Assembly (NCBI RefSeq): GCF_007830185.1
Contig: NZ_VLKZ01000002.1
Span: 124,001 to 188,000, forward strand
Length of the DNA: 64,000 nucleotides
Direction: 5' to 3'
From: Halalkalibacter nanhaiisediminis
GTDB lineage: Bacteria; Bacillota; Bacilli; Bacillales; Bacillaceae_D
In this document: positions 34,837-43,629 of the stretch, one piece after another
How the letters are laid out: the number at the start of each line of letters is the position of its first letter
How positions within the stretch are numbered: position 1 is the stretch's first letter
Translations under genes and position numbers: made by a program
Notes under the pieces: generated by a model
What the model saw: the letters and a program-made list of their open reading frames with translations, nothing else
The model's database searches: none
What the model was told of the DNA's origin: nothing

Positions 34837-35403
34837 TTAGACCTTTACTGAGCCACGGAAACCTCTTGCAGCATAGTAGGAATCTGCGCCATTGTGGTAC
34901 ACAAACACAGTGTCGTAACGACAATCACAAAAGATGGCCCCGCCAAGTTTTCTAATATTAACAGGAGTTTGCACCCAACTCGACGTTTTCATATCGAATT
35001 TTTCAAGTTTTTGCAGCTCCCGGTATTGTTCTTCCGTTAACAGTTCAATGCCCATGGCAGCTGCCATATCAATAGCATTATTTTCTGGTTTATGTTTTTT
35101 CCTTGACTCTAGCGCTTCACGGTCGTAACAAACACTTCTTCGACCTTTAGGACTTTCCGCTGAACAATCATAAAAAATGTATTCGCCTGTCTTTTTATCA
35201 TGGCCAATAACATCTGGTTCACCGCCCGTAGCTTCCATCTCATTAAGTGACCACAGTTTTTCGGTATTAGCTTCGAGCTTAGCTTGTACTTTAGCCCATT
35301 CAAGACCTTTATGTCGATTCATATTTTTCTCAAAACGGGCTTCCAAAATTCTAAGTAGTTCTTCACGTTGTTCTAGAGACAACTCATTATTTTTCTTTGT
35401 CAT
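34837..35403 (-). CDS. DUF4256 family protein
   Basis: 188 residues. The pattern LLRILEARFEKNMNRHKGLE, WSLNEMEATGGEPDVIGHDK, YIFYDCSAESPKGRRSVCYD and GVEL-like MGIELLTEEQYRELQKL with SSWVQTP matches DUF4256, a soluble family of unknown function common in Bacillus and environmental bacteria. The RALD-like GGAIFCDCRYDTVFVYHNGA segment near the C-terminus is also typical. Start ATG 35403 follows AAGGGGGA. No operon partner is evident. Confidence 0.85.
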   Translation of the reverse strand: MTKKNNELSLEQREELLRILEARFEKNMNRHKGLEWAKVQAKLEANTEKLWSLNEMEATGGEPDVIGHDKKTGEYIFYDCSAESPKGRRSVCYDREALESRKKHKPENNAIDMAAAMGIELLTEEQYRELQKLEKFDMKTSSWVQTPVNIRKLGGAIFCDCRYDTVFVYHNGADSYYAARGFRGSVKV

Positions 35404-35616
35404 ATTAGTTTCCCCCTTGTTTTTTACTCTTAATTGAGTAAGGACTAAACTGCTCCGTTATTATAAAAACTAATGTGCTGCCCTCCTAGGATAACCGCAC
35501 TAGTTTGTTGGTCATTATATTTATCTTCTAGAAAATTATGTACTAACGATTCGGTAACTATCGAACTTTTTGTAGATGCGTCGATATAGAATAAGTGAAA
35601 AAAGTTATTTGCCCTT

Positions 35617-36015
35617 TTATTTAAGAAGATTTAGTTGCCATGAAACTCCGAAACGATCATTTAGCCAACCAAATTTTTTGCTGAAGCCATAATCATTTAA
35701 TGGCATAAGTGCTTGTCCACCTTCGTTTAGTTTCTGATAAAGTTGCTCTATCTCCTCCTCAGTATCACAAACAATATAAATTGAGAACGAAGGTGTAAAA
35801 GAGAACTCATGCTTCACATTACTATCAATGCACATAAACTCTTGCCCTTTTAAGGTAAAAGTTGCTTGCATTACAGTTCCTTCATCTCCAGATTCATTAG
35901 CTCCATATCGAACTATGTTTGTAATTTCTGAATCCTCAATTAAAGATGTATAAAATTTCATTGCCTCTTCTGCTTTACCTTCTTGAAACATTAAGAATGG
36001 TATTACCTTTTTCAT
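35617..36015 (-). CDS. VOC superfamily protein, PhnB/glyoxalase-like
   Basis: 132 residues. PFLMFQEGKAEEAMKFYTSL at the start, QEFMCIDSNVKHEFSFTPSF, and FGWLNDRFGVSWQLNLL at the end are typical of the PhnB (3-demethylubiquinone-9 3-methyltransferase-like) group of vicinal-oxygen-chelate proteins. The family often lacks demonstrable enzyme activity. ATG 36015 follows AAAGGAGTAGG. Single gene. Confidence 0.88.
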   Translation of the reverse strand: MKKVIPFLMFQEGKAEEAMKFYTSLIEDSEITNIVRYGANESGDEGTVMQATFTLKGQEFMCIDSNVKHEFSFTPSFSIYIVCDTEEEIEQLYQKLNEGGQALMPLNDYGFSKKFGWLNDRFGVSWQLNLLK

Positions 36016-36173
36016 TAAAAACCTACTCCTTTCACTTTATAATCTCTTAAGGATCATTCAACCCGTAATATATTATCCCTTTCTCACTTTACTACTTCTT
36101 TACTTACAGGCTTATAGCTTATTAAGGGCGTTTAGGATCCAAGTTTCTTTTTCGGTTTTATTCGTTACCATCA

Positions 36174-36431
36174 TTATTTTGTGGATATGACATAATATCC
36201 TTCTCTCTGCTCGCTCATCTTTGGTGTTTCATCAACACTTTTTACAACTGCAATCATGGCATAATGTTCATCGTTTCTATCGTCTATCGAAATTTCACAA
36301 GGACTATTGCCACTTATCCCTACATTCGCTAATGTATACAGATGATCATCTTCTAAAAGATATTGCGTGATATCCAAAAGGACTTTCAAATGAGAGTATC
36401 CGAACCAATTATTAATAATTCGATATAACAC
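36174..36431 (-). CDS. Hypothetical protein fragment, 85 codons
   Basis: An open frame ending YVISTK at 36174, with segments NNWFGYSHLKVLLDITQYLL and ANVGISGNSPCEISIDDRND. It has no ribosome site at the GTG 36431, and the frame remains open for about 16 more codons upstream into the decayed gene at 36454-36905. I do not recognise the family. It may be the C-terminal part of a broken gene rather than a gene of its own. Confidence 0.35.
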   Translation of the reverse strand: MLYRIINNWFGYSHLKVLLDITQYLLEDDHLYTLANVGISGNSPCEISIDDRNDEHYAMIAVVKSVDETPKMSEQREGYYVISTK

Positions 36432-36453
36432 AATATTAATATCAGCTATGAGT

Positions 36454-36905
36454 TCAATTATATACCTTAGAGCTATTTTTAGTTACTTCCATTTCATCAT
36501 TTAAATCATTTATCAGACCGTTGTATTGTTCTTTTTCTTCTTTTTCACTTTTTAATTCTTTGTTTCCTTGTTTCCTTGTCTAAATTCACTTTTATCTTGA
36601 TTAAATTGTTCTGTTACCATTTTCATTATTGCGTGTTCATCTTCCTGCTTAGTCAGTCACCCCTGTGTAACAAAATCATATAAACCTATAAATGAAAGTG
36701 AGTTATCTCCGAGAAACATACTAAATATATCGTATTCCGTAGAGCAGAACTTCCTATAAGCTCCTATACGAAAATGATCTTCTTCTGTGATTGATAACAT
36801 TTTCAAGAAATAACGAGGTATCCTAAATAAAAACAGTAATATGTATAAAGCAACCCCACTGCGTGTCATTATCCAATTATTCAATTCAAAAAGTAACGAT
36901 GTCAT
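36454..36905 (-). pseudogene. Unidentified gene broken by TGA and by an 8-bp tandem duplication
   Basis: A frame open from 36905 (NNWIMTRSGVALYILLFLFR, one membrane segment, then ITEEDHFRIGAYRKFCSTEY) meets TGA at 36657-36659 and continues in the same frame with KQEDEHAIMKMVTEQFNQDK. It is then shifted by a perfect tandem duplication of GTTTCCTT (plus strand, 36562-36569 and 36570-36577). Removing one copy restores ELKSEKEEKEQYNGLINDLN to the TGA at 36454. This shows a once longer protein with a charged helical C-terminus. No ribosome site precedes 36905, so the 5' end is also lost or elsewhere. Function unknown. Confidence 0.6.
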
Positions 36906-36954
36906 TATTAAGCTATTAGATTTTTCACACGCGAAAATAGCACGCTAACCAACC

Positions 36955-37044
36955 AAACGGGCATAATTCTTTACTATTTAATTTATATAAAAAAAGAGAA
37001 AAACTTACGGACACTAATAACACTGCACAGGAAAATGCCCGTTT
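36955..37044. repeat. Perfect 10-bp inverted repeats bounding 70 bp; rest of the 36906-37361 gap is featureless
   Basis: AAACGGGCAT (36955-36964) and ATGCCCGTTT (37035-37044) are exact inverse copies. The interior is AT-rich and non-coding. It may be a small mobile-element remnant or a long hairpin. Apart from this and the terminator at 37214, I see nothing in the 36906-37361 interval. Confidence 0.4.
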
Positions 37045-37213
37045 AGTCACCACGGCAGCGCTACTAGTCAATTTCATCATGAAGATTTCCATTAAGTTAT
37101 GTCTTCAAACATCATTTATTTTATAGTGTTTAAAACTGTACTTTTAAGCTATGAGTTTCGGCATTAATACTCTCAAAGCACTTAAACAACCTTTAAATAA
37201 TAATTGGATATAA

Positions 37214-37262
37214 AAAAACCGCACCTCAAATTGTTAGACTTAACTAAAATTAGAGGTGCAGT
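37214..37262 (-). terminator. Terminator of the aldolase-domain gene
   Basis: On the minus strand GCACCTCTAA pairs with TTTGAGGTGC and is followed by GGTTTTTTT. Confidence 0.75.
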
Positions 37263-37361
37263 TCAGTATTCTTTTTTCAGTTGAGACAAACACTTTATTA
37301 GAGATTTGCCTACAGTCTAAAAGGTTTCTCTAATAATCAAATGTACCTTTTATAATCTAAC

Positions 37362-38321
37362 TTATTTTGACGCTGGGGCCAAATTAGCTTCAGGTGTCGT
37401 TACCTTGTCATAGAAATCTACAAATTTGTCACGATCAGCACTATCACGGTATGCCATAGCGACACGTGGATGTTCATTAAGAGCACCAGAGATCATGTAA
37501 GGAATGATATAGCCCCACTCCCACTTTTGACGCATTTCTAACATATGTTTTTCAATTACGCCAAGTACAGGCTTAATTTCGTAGCTTGGTTTTTGTATGT
37601 AGCTAACGAGAAGCTCTGTGTTACAGTTACCAGCTGCACGCCCCATGCCATAGACAGACGAGTCAAGGAAGGTAACCCCATTTTGTAAAGCAGTTAATGT
37701 ATTGGCGAATGCTAACTGCATGTTGTTATGCGTATGAATACCGAGCTGTTTGTTAGGAATCATCGACTTGAACTTTTTCACTTGATGCTCAATTCCAGCA
37801 GGATCTAAGCTTCCAAAAGAGTCAACGATATATACAACATCTACAGGACTTTCTTTCAGAAGTTCAAACGCTTCAATAAGCTGATGTTCAGGTACACTAG
37901 ATAAAGCCATAATGTTAAGTGAAGTCTCATACCCCAAATCATGAAACATCTGTACAAGCTCTAATCCTTTATCCACTTCACGGATATAACATGCCACTCG
38001 AATCATATCTAAAACACTTTCCTCACGTGGCAGGATGTCATTTGGATCTACACGTCCAATATCTACTAGAGCTGATAGCTTCGTGAACTTTTTCTCAGGA
38101 ATGATTTCTTTAAGGAAGTTATCGTCAAGAAATCTCCATGGATTGGGCTCAGTAGCGTTAAGTAGCTTAGCTGAATTTTTGTAGCCGATTTCCATGTATT
38201 CCACACCAGCAGCACTTAGTCCATTATACAAGTCCTGAACGAATTCGACACTGAAATCCCAATTGTTAACTAAACCTCCATCACGAATGGTGCAATCTAA
38301 AATTTTATTGCGATGTTCCAT
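37362..38321 (-). CDS. Aldolase catalytic domain protein (DRE-TIM metallolyase, HMGL-like)
   Basis: 319 residues. It opens with ILDCTIRDGGLVNNWDFSVE, the DxxxRDG active-site motif, and has the metal-binding LGIHTHNNMQLAF and later SSVYGMGRAAGNCNTELL. These are hallmarks of the DRE-TIM family (4-hydroxy-2-oxovalerate aldolase, HMG-CoA lyase, isopropylmalate synthase). Without a regulatory or acylating-dehydrogenase partner the substrate is not clear; such stand-alone proteins occur in polysaccharide and nucleotide-sugar contexts too. Start ATG 38321 follows GGGGGAAG; the longer TTG frame has no site. Confidence 0.82.
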   Translation of the reverse strand: MEHRNKILDCTIRDGGLVNNWDFSVEFVQDLYNGLSAAGVEYMEIGYKNSAKLLNATEPNPWRFLDDNFLKEIIPEKKFTKLSALVDIGRVDPNDILPREESVLDMIRVACYIREVDKGLELVQMFHDLGYETSLNIMALSSVPEHQLIEAFELLKESPVDVVYIVDSFGSLDPAGIEHQVKKFKSMIPNKQLGIHTHNNMQLAFANTLTALQNGVTFLDSSVYGMGRAAGNCNTELLVSYIQKPSYEIKPVLGVIEKHMLEMRQKWEWGYIIPYMISGALNEHPRVAMAYRDSADRDKFVDFYDKVTTPEANLAPASK

Positions 38322-38547
38322 AGTAGTAACTTCCCCCAATTTATTCTGCTTATTAGCAAACTTATTTTTCAACTATCATGCTTTCGTGCTTTTATGCTTT
38401 TATGTACTAAAATGTCTTGTTCTTTTTATATCATGATTCATTCTCAGGTGTCAAATTTTTTTCGAAAATCGATAAAATCCACCAAAATTTAAGTTGTTTT
38501 TTTACTATCTTCAACTGATATTAGGAATCATTTTATTATCATTTCCT

Positions 38548-38796
38548 TTAATTAAATTCGCTTGCGTTATACTTTTTCAACAAAATTGATCGAACGAATT
38601 GTCTGCATTCTGAAGATAAGGAAGACCTTTCAGGGTGAATTAAGTCTCCAAATGGTGTGTCACGAACAAATTTGACTTCCCCTTCAAATTTTTTCCCTAA
38701 AACAGCATCGTATCCAGAAAATTTTACAAAAGTGGTATTATGTTCAGTGTTTTCGAAATCAATTACACTAAATACGTGATGTTGTTCTTGTTCCAT
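38548..38796 (-). CDS. Small hypothetical protein, 82 residues
   Basis: MEQEQHHVFSVIDFENTEHN, KFSGYDAVLGKKFEGEVKFV and SSECRQFVRSILLKKYNASE. Good GAGGAGGC ribosome site before ATG 38796. Soluble, mixed alpha/beta; I do not recognise the family. Single gene between two terminator-bounded units. Confidence 0.65.
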   Translation of the reverse strand: MEQEQHHVFSVIDFENTEHNTTFVKFSGYDAVLGKKFEGEVKFVRDTPFGDLIHPERSSLSSECRQFVRSILLKKYNASEFN

Positions 38797-38910
38797 TTTG
38801 TATGCCTCCTCATCTAGTGTATACCTATATCAAAAGCTGTTTAAGAGAATATGTCAAGTCAATACATAATATAAGAAGGTTACATGAAGAAAAATGAAGC
38901 GTCTTACAAA

Positions 38911-38945
38911 AAAGAGCTATTCCAGTTAAGGAATAAGCTCTTTTT
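38911..38945. terminator. Bidirectional terminator downstream of ydhK
   Basis: AAAGAGCTATTCC pairs with GGAATAAGCTCTTT (one bulged A), flanked by A and T runs on the two sides. Confidence 0.75.
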
Positions 38946-38961
38946 TGTAAAGGGAAATAGA

Positions 38962-39588
38962 TTAATGATGCGCAAGTGCCAATAGCTCGCTTTCTGTTAC
39001 CCATTTGTGATTTTTAATTTCTTCTCCACTAGTAGTTAAAGTGAAATCAATCATATATACCGTTGTTTGTTCAGCTGAATCAATTTCAGCAGTTACACCC
39101 TGCATTCCTTCCATATGATCAGCATCAAGTGTTACTTCCCATCCAGGCTCTAATGTTTCTTCACCAGGATCAATTAATTCTTCATGAATGACCCATTTGT
39201 GATTTTCTATTCTCTCTCCACCAGTTGTAGGTGTGTATGAAACAGCATAAGCGGTTGTGTCATAAGCACCAACGATTGTCGCTTCTGCTCCCTCCATTCC
39301 TTCCATGTGACCTCTTTCGATAATCGCTTGACTGCCAACTTCAAAAGTTGGATTCTCTGCCTCTCTCAAATTATTTGGAACCTCACCTGAGCTAGAATGG
39401 TCCATATCAGAATGATCCATTTCGGAACCATCCATATCAGAATGGTCCATTTCCATGTTCTCTTCAGTATTAGTATCCATGTGCATATTTTCTCCTGTAC
39501 TCATTTCCTCATTATCACTACCACACGCAGATAATATAATTGCTGAGACTAAAGAGACCATTCCTATCACGATTCTTTTCTTTTTCAT
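38962..39588 (-). CDS. ydhK: YdhK family lipoprotein with two DUF1541 repeats
   Basis: 208 residues. Lipoprotein signal with LSAC (Cys22), then a His/Met/Asp-rich tract of MDHSDMDGSEMDHSDMDHS type (residues 40-66), a likely soft-metal or copper binding region, then two tandem DUF1541 copies: GHMEGMEGAEATIVGAYDTT...ENHKWVIHEEL and DHMEGMQGVTAEIDSAEQTT...KNHKWVTESEL. YdhK-type genes commonly accompany copper resistance functions. AGGTGATAG-type site before ATG 39588. A 9-bp palindrome about 115 bases upstream may be its operator. Confidence 0.9.
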   Translation of the reverse strand: MKKKRIVIGMVSLVSAIILSACGSDNEEMSTGENMHMDTNTEENMEMDHSDMDGSEMDHSDMDHSSSGEVPNNLREAENPTFEVGSQAIIERGHMEGMEGAEATIVGAYDTTAYAVSYTPTTGGERIENHKWVIHEELIDPGEETLEPGWEVTLDADHMEGMQGVTAEIDSAEQTTVYMIDFTLTTSGEEIKNHKWVTESELLALAHH

Positions 39589-39700
39589 CTACTATCACCT
39601 CATCTTTTATTTTAAGAACTTTCATTATCGAGTGTTTATAAATAAGATTTGCCTACATGATAACCACCTATAACTTAGTTCTTAATTGATGAAACATCAT

Positions 39701-39721
39701 TATCGTTTACATTAAACGATA
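39701..39721. promoter_or_regulatory. Perfect palindrome TATCGTTTA-CAT-TAAACGATA between ydhK and brnQ
   Basis: Nine-base perfect arms, 3-base spacer, in the 329-base divergent intergenic region (39589-39917), which is otherwise AT-rich with no gene. It probably is an operator for ydhK or brnQ. TATACT at 39885-39890 is a candidate -10 for brnQ. Confidence 0.45.
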
Positions 39722-39917
39722 AATGTCTAGAAAGTATGAAGATTGGTAAAAAGATTTCATTTTATCATACGAAATATTTTTTAATAAAAAGTTGATATTC
39801 TACAAAATGACATATAAAAGTATTCTAAAAAAACTTTAATTTCTCTATTTCGTGATTTTTATAGCTTTTATACTTAAAAATTGTTATACTACTCATTATT
39901 TTATTAAGGAGATAAAG

Positions 39918-41231
39918 ATGAATAAGTTAAGCTATAAGGATCAAATTTTTATTAGTTTTATGTTGTTCTCAATGTTTTTTGGGGCAGGTAATTTGATTTT
40001 CCCAACATTTTTAGGGCGTTCTTCAGGTGATGAATTATGGTTGTCTCTTTTGGGCTTTATCATTACAGCTGTAGGTTTACCTATTCTGGGAGTTATTACG
40101 GTTGCAAGGGCAGGTAGTTTTCATACGCTCGCTACTCGTGTTCATCCTTGGTTCGCTCTTATTTTTCCATTTTTAATTTATGTTTCAATCGGACCTGGTT
40201 TAGCGATTCCGAGAGCTGGAACAATTGCTTTTGAGATGGGACTAAAGCCTTTTTTACCGACATCATTTTCGGATTTACCTATTATGCTGTTACTTTACAC
40301 AATCGTTTTCTTTTCAATTGCGCTTTGGTTTAGTTTATCACCGTCAAAACTTGTTGATCGGTTTGGCAAGTTGTTGACACCACTCTTATTAACATTAATT
40401 ATGGTTATATTTATAAAAAGTATCATTTCCCCGCTTGGGACATTCACATCTGCTACTGAAACTTATCAAAACAATCCTTTCTTTCAAGGATTTTTAGATG
40501 GCTACTTAACAATGGATGCCCTTGCTTCCCTTGTGTTTGGAATTGTCGTAGCTAATACGATTCGTGCTAAAGGGGTAAATGATTCAAAACTAATATCGAA
40601 ATATATGATATTTGCAGGGGGAGGAGCAGGCATTTTACTCGCAACGATTTATGGCATTTTAGCTTATCTTGGGGCGACTAGTGCATCAATTGGTCAAGCT
40701 GAAAACGGAGCACAAGCATTGACAATCATTATGAATTCATTGTTTGGTCAAAGTGGGATTCTTTTATTAGGTGTCTTATTTACTCTAGCTTGCTTATGTG
40801 TTTCGATTGGTTTAATTATTTCTTGTAGTCAATATTTTTCAAATTTATTTGGATTTTTATCTTACAAAGGGTGGGCAATACTTCTATCTCTTATTAGCCT
40901 AGTTATTGCAAATTTAGGATTGACCCATATTTTGGCTATATCAGTTCCTATTTTAGGTGCCATATATCCATTAGCAGTTGTTTTAATCACACTAGGTTTG
41001 CTAAACCGTTACGTGAATAACACCATGTACCTTACGACTATTCTTTTTACTGGGGTATTTAGTATTCTAGATACATTGACTCATCTCTTATCACTAAACT
41101 CTCTAAAGACGCTATTAGGGCAGCTTCCTCTTAATCCAGAAGGCGTTGGTTGGATAATTCCAGCGCTTATTGGAGTAATTCTAGGCTACTTGATCAGCCA
41201 CTTTAAAAAAACAGAAATAGTAAAAAACTGA
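39918..41231 (+). CDS. brnQ: Branched-chain amino acid transport system II carrier BrnQ
   Basis: 437 residues, twelve hydrophobic helices. The N-terminal signature FISFMLFSMFFGAGNLIFPT FLG is that of the BrnQ/BraB sodium-coupled leucine, isoleucine and valine carriers (LIVCS family); GPGLAIPRAGTIAFEMG is another conserved part. ATG 39918 follows AAGGAGATAAAG; the upstream extension from 39852 has no site. Single gene with a strong terminator, oriented against the local minus-strand trend. Confidence 0.93.
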   Translation: MNKLSYKDQIFISFMLFSMFFGAGNLIFPTFLGRSSGDELWLSLLGFIITAVGLPILGVITVARAGSFHTLATRVHPWFALIFPFLIYVSIGPGLAIPRAGTIAFEMGLKPFLPTSFSDLPIMLLLYTIVFFSIALWFSLSPSKLVDRFGKLLTPLLLTLIMVIFIKSIISPLGTFTSATETYQNNPFFQGFLDGYLTMDALASLVFGIVVANTIRAKGVNDSKLISKYMIFAGGGAGILLATIYGILAYLGATSASIGQAENGAQALTIIMNSLFGQSGILLLGVLFTLACLCVSIGLIISCSQYFSNLFGFLSYKGWAILLSLISLVIANLGLTHILAISVPILGAIYPLAVVLITLGLLNRYVNNTMYLTTILFTGVFSILDTLTHLLSLNSLKTLLGQLPLNPEGVGWIIPALIGVILGYLISHFKKTEIVKN

Positions 41232-41257
41232 TTTAACCCGTTTATATAAAACAAAGT

Positions 41258-41297
41258 AAGCAGGTAGCTGAGACACCTCTTAGCTACCTGCTTTTAA
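41258..41297 (+). terminator. Terminator of brnQ
   Basis: Perfect 12-bp stem AAGCAGGTAGCT / AGCTACCTGCTT, 12-nt loop, then TTAATTC. Confidence 0.85.
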
Positions 41298-41413
41298 TTC
41301 AAAATATGTAGCGGTAAGCTGTACTTTTAGGTGTACATATTTATAAATAGAATAAGTTGTAGACAACAAAGAACTCTATCCGTATAATTAACAATAATTT
41401 CATATTAATGATT

Positions 41414-41580
41414 ACAGGTGTTGTACGCACAATTTGAGTGTATAGCTTAAAAGGGAAGATCGGTGAAATTCCGAGACGGTTCCCGCCACTGTGATTCGGA
41501 GTAACCTGCATGTTGTCACTGTTTTTAAAATGGGAAGGCGCAGGAAGCTATGAAGATGAGTCAGGATACCTGCCTGTATA
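41414..41580 (+). promoter_or_regulatory. Cobalamin (AdoCbl) riboswitch upstream of cbiMNQO
   Basis: The conserved B12-element parts occur in order: AAAGGGAA then TCGGTGAAATTCCGA, GGTTCCCGCCACTGTGA (B12 box), and near the 3' end GTCAGGATACCTGCCTG. Binding of adenosylcobalamin should fold the leader so that the terminator at 41690 forms, lowering cobalt import when cobalamin is plentiful. Ends are approximate. Confidence 0.93.
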
Positions 41581-41689
41581 ATGAAACACAAAATAACCTA
41601 CGGGAGATAGGGAGGTGTGTGCCGAGAATATAATAAAAGTATGCATTATTTTTAGCTACTTCTCACTTAAGTAATTTTTATTATTCTGT

Positions 41690-41727
41690 GCATTCAAACT
41701 CTTTATGTTTGAATGCTCTTTTTTTAT
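41690..41727 (+). terminator. Riboswitch-controlled intrinsic terminator before cbiM
   Basis: Perfect 10-bp stem GCATTCAAAC / GTTTGAATGC with a 7-nt loop and a run TCTTTTTTT, located 110 bases after the cobalamin element and 31 bases before cbiM: an expression platform by transcription attenuation. Confidence 0.88.
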
Positions 41728-41757
41728 TATTCAATTATTTAAATTGGAGGAAAAGAC

Positions 41758-42528
41758 ATGAAGAAACAATCACTATTGCTTTTACTTATATCTGTATTTG
41801 CAATCACAAGTTATTTTTGGATGAATTCGTATCAGCCTGCTTATGCTATGCACATTATGGAAGGATTTCTACCTGTTGGCTGGGCTCTTTTTTGGTGGGC
41901 ATTAACCATTCCTTTTCTTTTTGTTGGTTTCCGCTCTATCCAAAAAAAATTAAAGGAAAATCCTCAACTTAAAACGTTGCTAGCACTGTCTGGGGCTTTT
42001 GCTTTTATTTTATCTGCTTTAAAAATTCCATCAGTAACAGGCAGTACGTCCCATCCTACAGGCGTAGGGTTAGGAACGATTCTTTTTGGACCAGCAGTAA
42101 TGACTGTCTTAGGAACGATCGTTCTGTTATTTCAATCATTATTATTAGCTCATGGTGGTTTAACGACGCTTGGTGCCAACGCCTTTTCAATGGCTGTCGC
42201 AGGACCTATGATAACGTATGTTGTATTTAAAGCGGCTCAATCTATTAAACTATCTTTTTCCATTTCTGTATTTTTAGCAGCTTTTATTGGTGGGCTAGCT
42301 ACTTATGTTGTGACTTCCTTACAATTAGCACTTGCATTTCCAGCAGAAATTGGTGGCGTACTGGCTTCATTTGTAAAATTTTCAAGTGTTTTTGCATTAA
42401 CTCAAATTCCACTATCAATTAGTGAAGGGCTTTTAACTGTTATTGTGATGAATGTCATCCGAAATTATCATTTAGCTGAACTTAGCGTATTAAATTTACC
42501 TACTACTAAGGAGGCTCATAAAGCATGA
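41758..42528 (+). CDS. cbiM: Cobalt ECF transporter substrate-capture protein CbiM
   Basis: 256 residues. It carries an N-terminal signal sequence ending AYA, so the mature protein would begin [17 protein letters not shown]. In CbiM the free N-terminal Met-His is inserted into the protein to make the cobalt site, so cleavage there is functionally meaningful. The remaining hallmark parts are [17 protein letters not shown] and [16 protein letters not shown]. Translation from ATG 41758 (GGAGGAAAAG site). First gene of cbiMNQO, overlapping cbiN by 4 nt. Confidence 0.95.
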   Translation: MKKQSLLLLLISVFAITSYFWMNSYQPAYAMHIMEGFLPVGWALFWWALTIPFLFVGFRSIQKKLKENPQLKTLLALSGAFAFILSALKIPSVTGSTSHPTGVGLGTILFGPAVMTVLGTIVLLFQSLLLAHGGLTTLGANAFSMAVAGPMITYVVFKAAQSIKLSFSISVFLAAFIGGLATYVVTSLQLALAFPAEIGGVLASFVKFSSVFALTQIPLSISEGLLTVIVMNVIRNYHLAELSVLNLPTTKEAHKA

Positions 42529-42812
42529 AAAATATCGTGTTGTTCATTTTTGTTATCTTACTAGCAGTCACTCCATTATTTCTTCAGAAAGATGCTGCAT
42601 TTGAAGGAGCAGACGGACAAGCTGAAGAAGTTATTGGAGAAATCGCACCAACATATGAACCTTGGTTTCATACGATTTGGGAGCCTCCAAGTGGAGAAAT
42701 TGAAAGCTTACTTTTTTCCATTCAAGCAGCAATTGGTGCTATTGTAATTGGATATGTTATTGGTTACGGCCGTGCTAGAAAAAAATATTCATCTAACACG
42801 GAAAGAAAATAA
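42525..42812 (+). CDS. cbiN: Cobalt transporter accessory subunit CbiN
   Basis: 95 residues with two membrane helices, at the N-terminus and at residues 65-85, separated by an extracellular loop with [13 protein letters not shown] and [20 protein letters not shown], the CbiN signature. CbiN joins CbiM transiently and helps load cobalt. ATGA overlap with cbiM. Confidence 0.95.
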   Translation: MKNIVLFIFVILLAVTPLFLQKDAAFEGADGQAEEVIGEIAPTYEPWFHTIWEPPSGEIESLLFSIQAAIGAIVIGYVIGYGRARKKYSSNTERK

Positions 42813-42816
42813 TCTT

Positions 42817-43611
42817 ATGCTACAAATTGATAAGTATGCGATCATGAATGGATGGCATCATATCCATCCTTTAGAAAAAATAATCTTTTCATTCTCTTTT
42901 TTACTTTTCACAATCCTAACGAAGAGCATCATAATCGCACTCATTACGTTTTTCGTTATGAGTGTGAGTATCCTATATGGAGCAAAAATTCCGCTCCGTT
43001 ATTATGTAAAGCTACTTACACTCCCACTCATTTTTCTGTTGACGAGCTTATTAGTGATGATAATGTCAATTGTACCAATTGAAAGTAACATACAAGGTTT
43101 TCTTTGGCAAATTGAACTAGGAGAATGGCAACTATTCGTTAGCCCAAATGGTTTATATCAGGCAGTTCAGATCTTTTTTACTGTGATGGCAAGTGTTAGC
43201 TGTATGTATTTTTTTATATTAACGACACCTATTCATCAAATTACTTGGTTGCTACAAAAATTGAAACTACCTACTCTATTTATTGAATTACTAGTGTTTA
43301 TCTACCGCTTCATTTTTGTACTTTTTGAGAAAATGACTGAAATCTATTTAGCACAGTCTAGTAGACTAGGCTATCAAAAGTACCGACTTTGGCTCACATC
43401 ACTAGGACAACTCATAGTATCGCTACTTATAAAATCTATGCAATCTGCCAAGGAGTTGCAAATCGCACTAGATAGTCGTGCTGGTGAAGAAGGGCTACAT
43501 GAGATCGAATTAACTCATACATATAAGAAAAAACATTGGATAGGAATTAGCATTTCAAATGTTTTTCTTTTCGCTATCTTCAATCTGTTAGAGATAGTAA
43601 TCAAGGTTTAA
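42817..43611 (+). CDS. cbiQ: Cobalt ECF transporter T component CbiQ
   Basis: 264 residues, about five to six membrane helices. DKYAIMNGWHHIHPLEKIIF is the typical start and the coupling motifs with Ala-Arg-Gly-like arrangement are in SSRLGYQKY and ALDSRAGEEG. Start ATG 42817, four bases after cbiN; the upstream frame from 42748 lies in cbiN and is not used. Ribosome site is weak (GGAAAG), so translational coupling is probable. Confidence 0.93.
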   Translation: MLQIDKYAIMNGWHHIHPLEKIIFSFSFLLFTILTKSIIIALITFFVMSVSILYGAKIPLRYYVKLLTLPLIFLLTSLLVMIMSIVPIESNIQGFLWQIELGEWQLFVSPNGLYQAVQIFFTVMASVSCMYFFILTTPIHQITWLLQKLKLPTLFIELLVFIYRFIFVLFEKMTEIYLAQSSRLGYQKYRLWLTSLGQLIVSLLIKSMQSAKELQIALDSRAGEEGLHEIELTHTYKKKHWIGISISNVFLFAIFNLLEIVIKV

Positions 43612-43629
43612 TGAAAGGAGTCATAAGAA

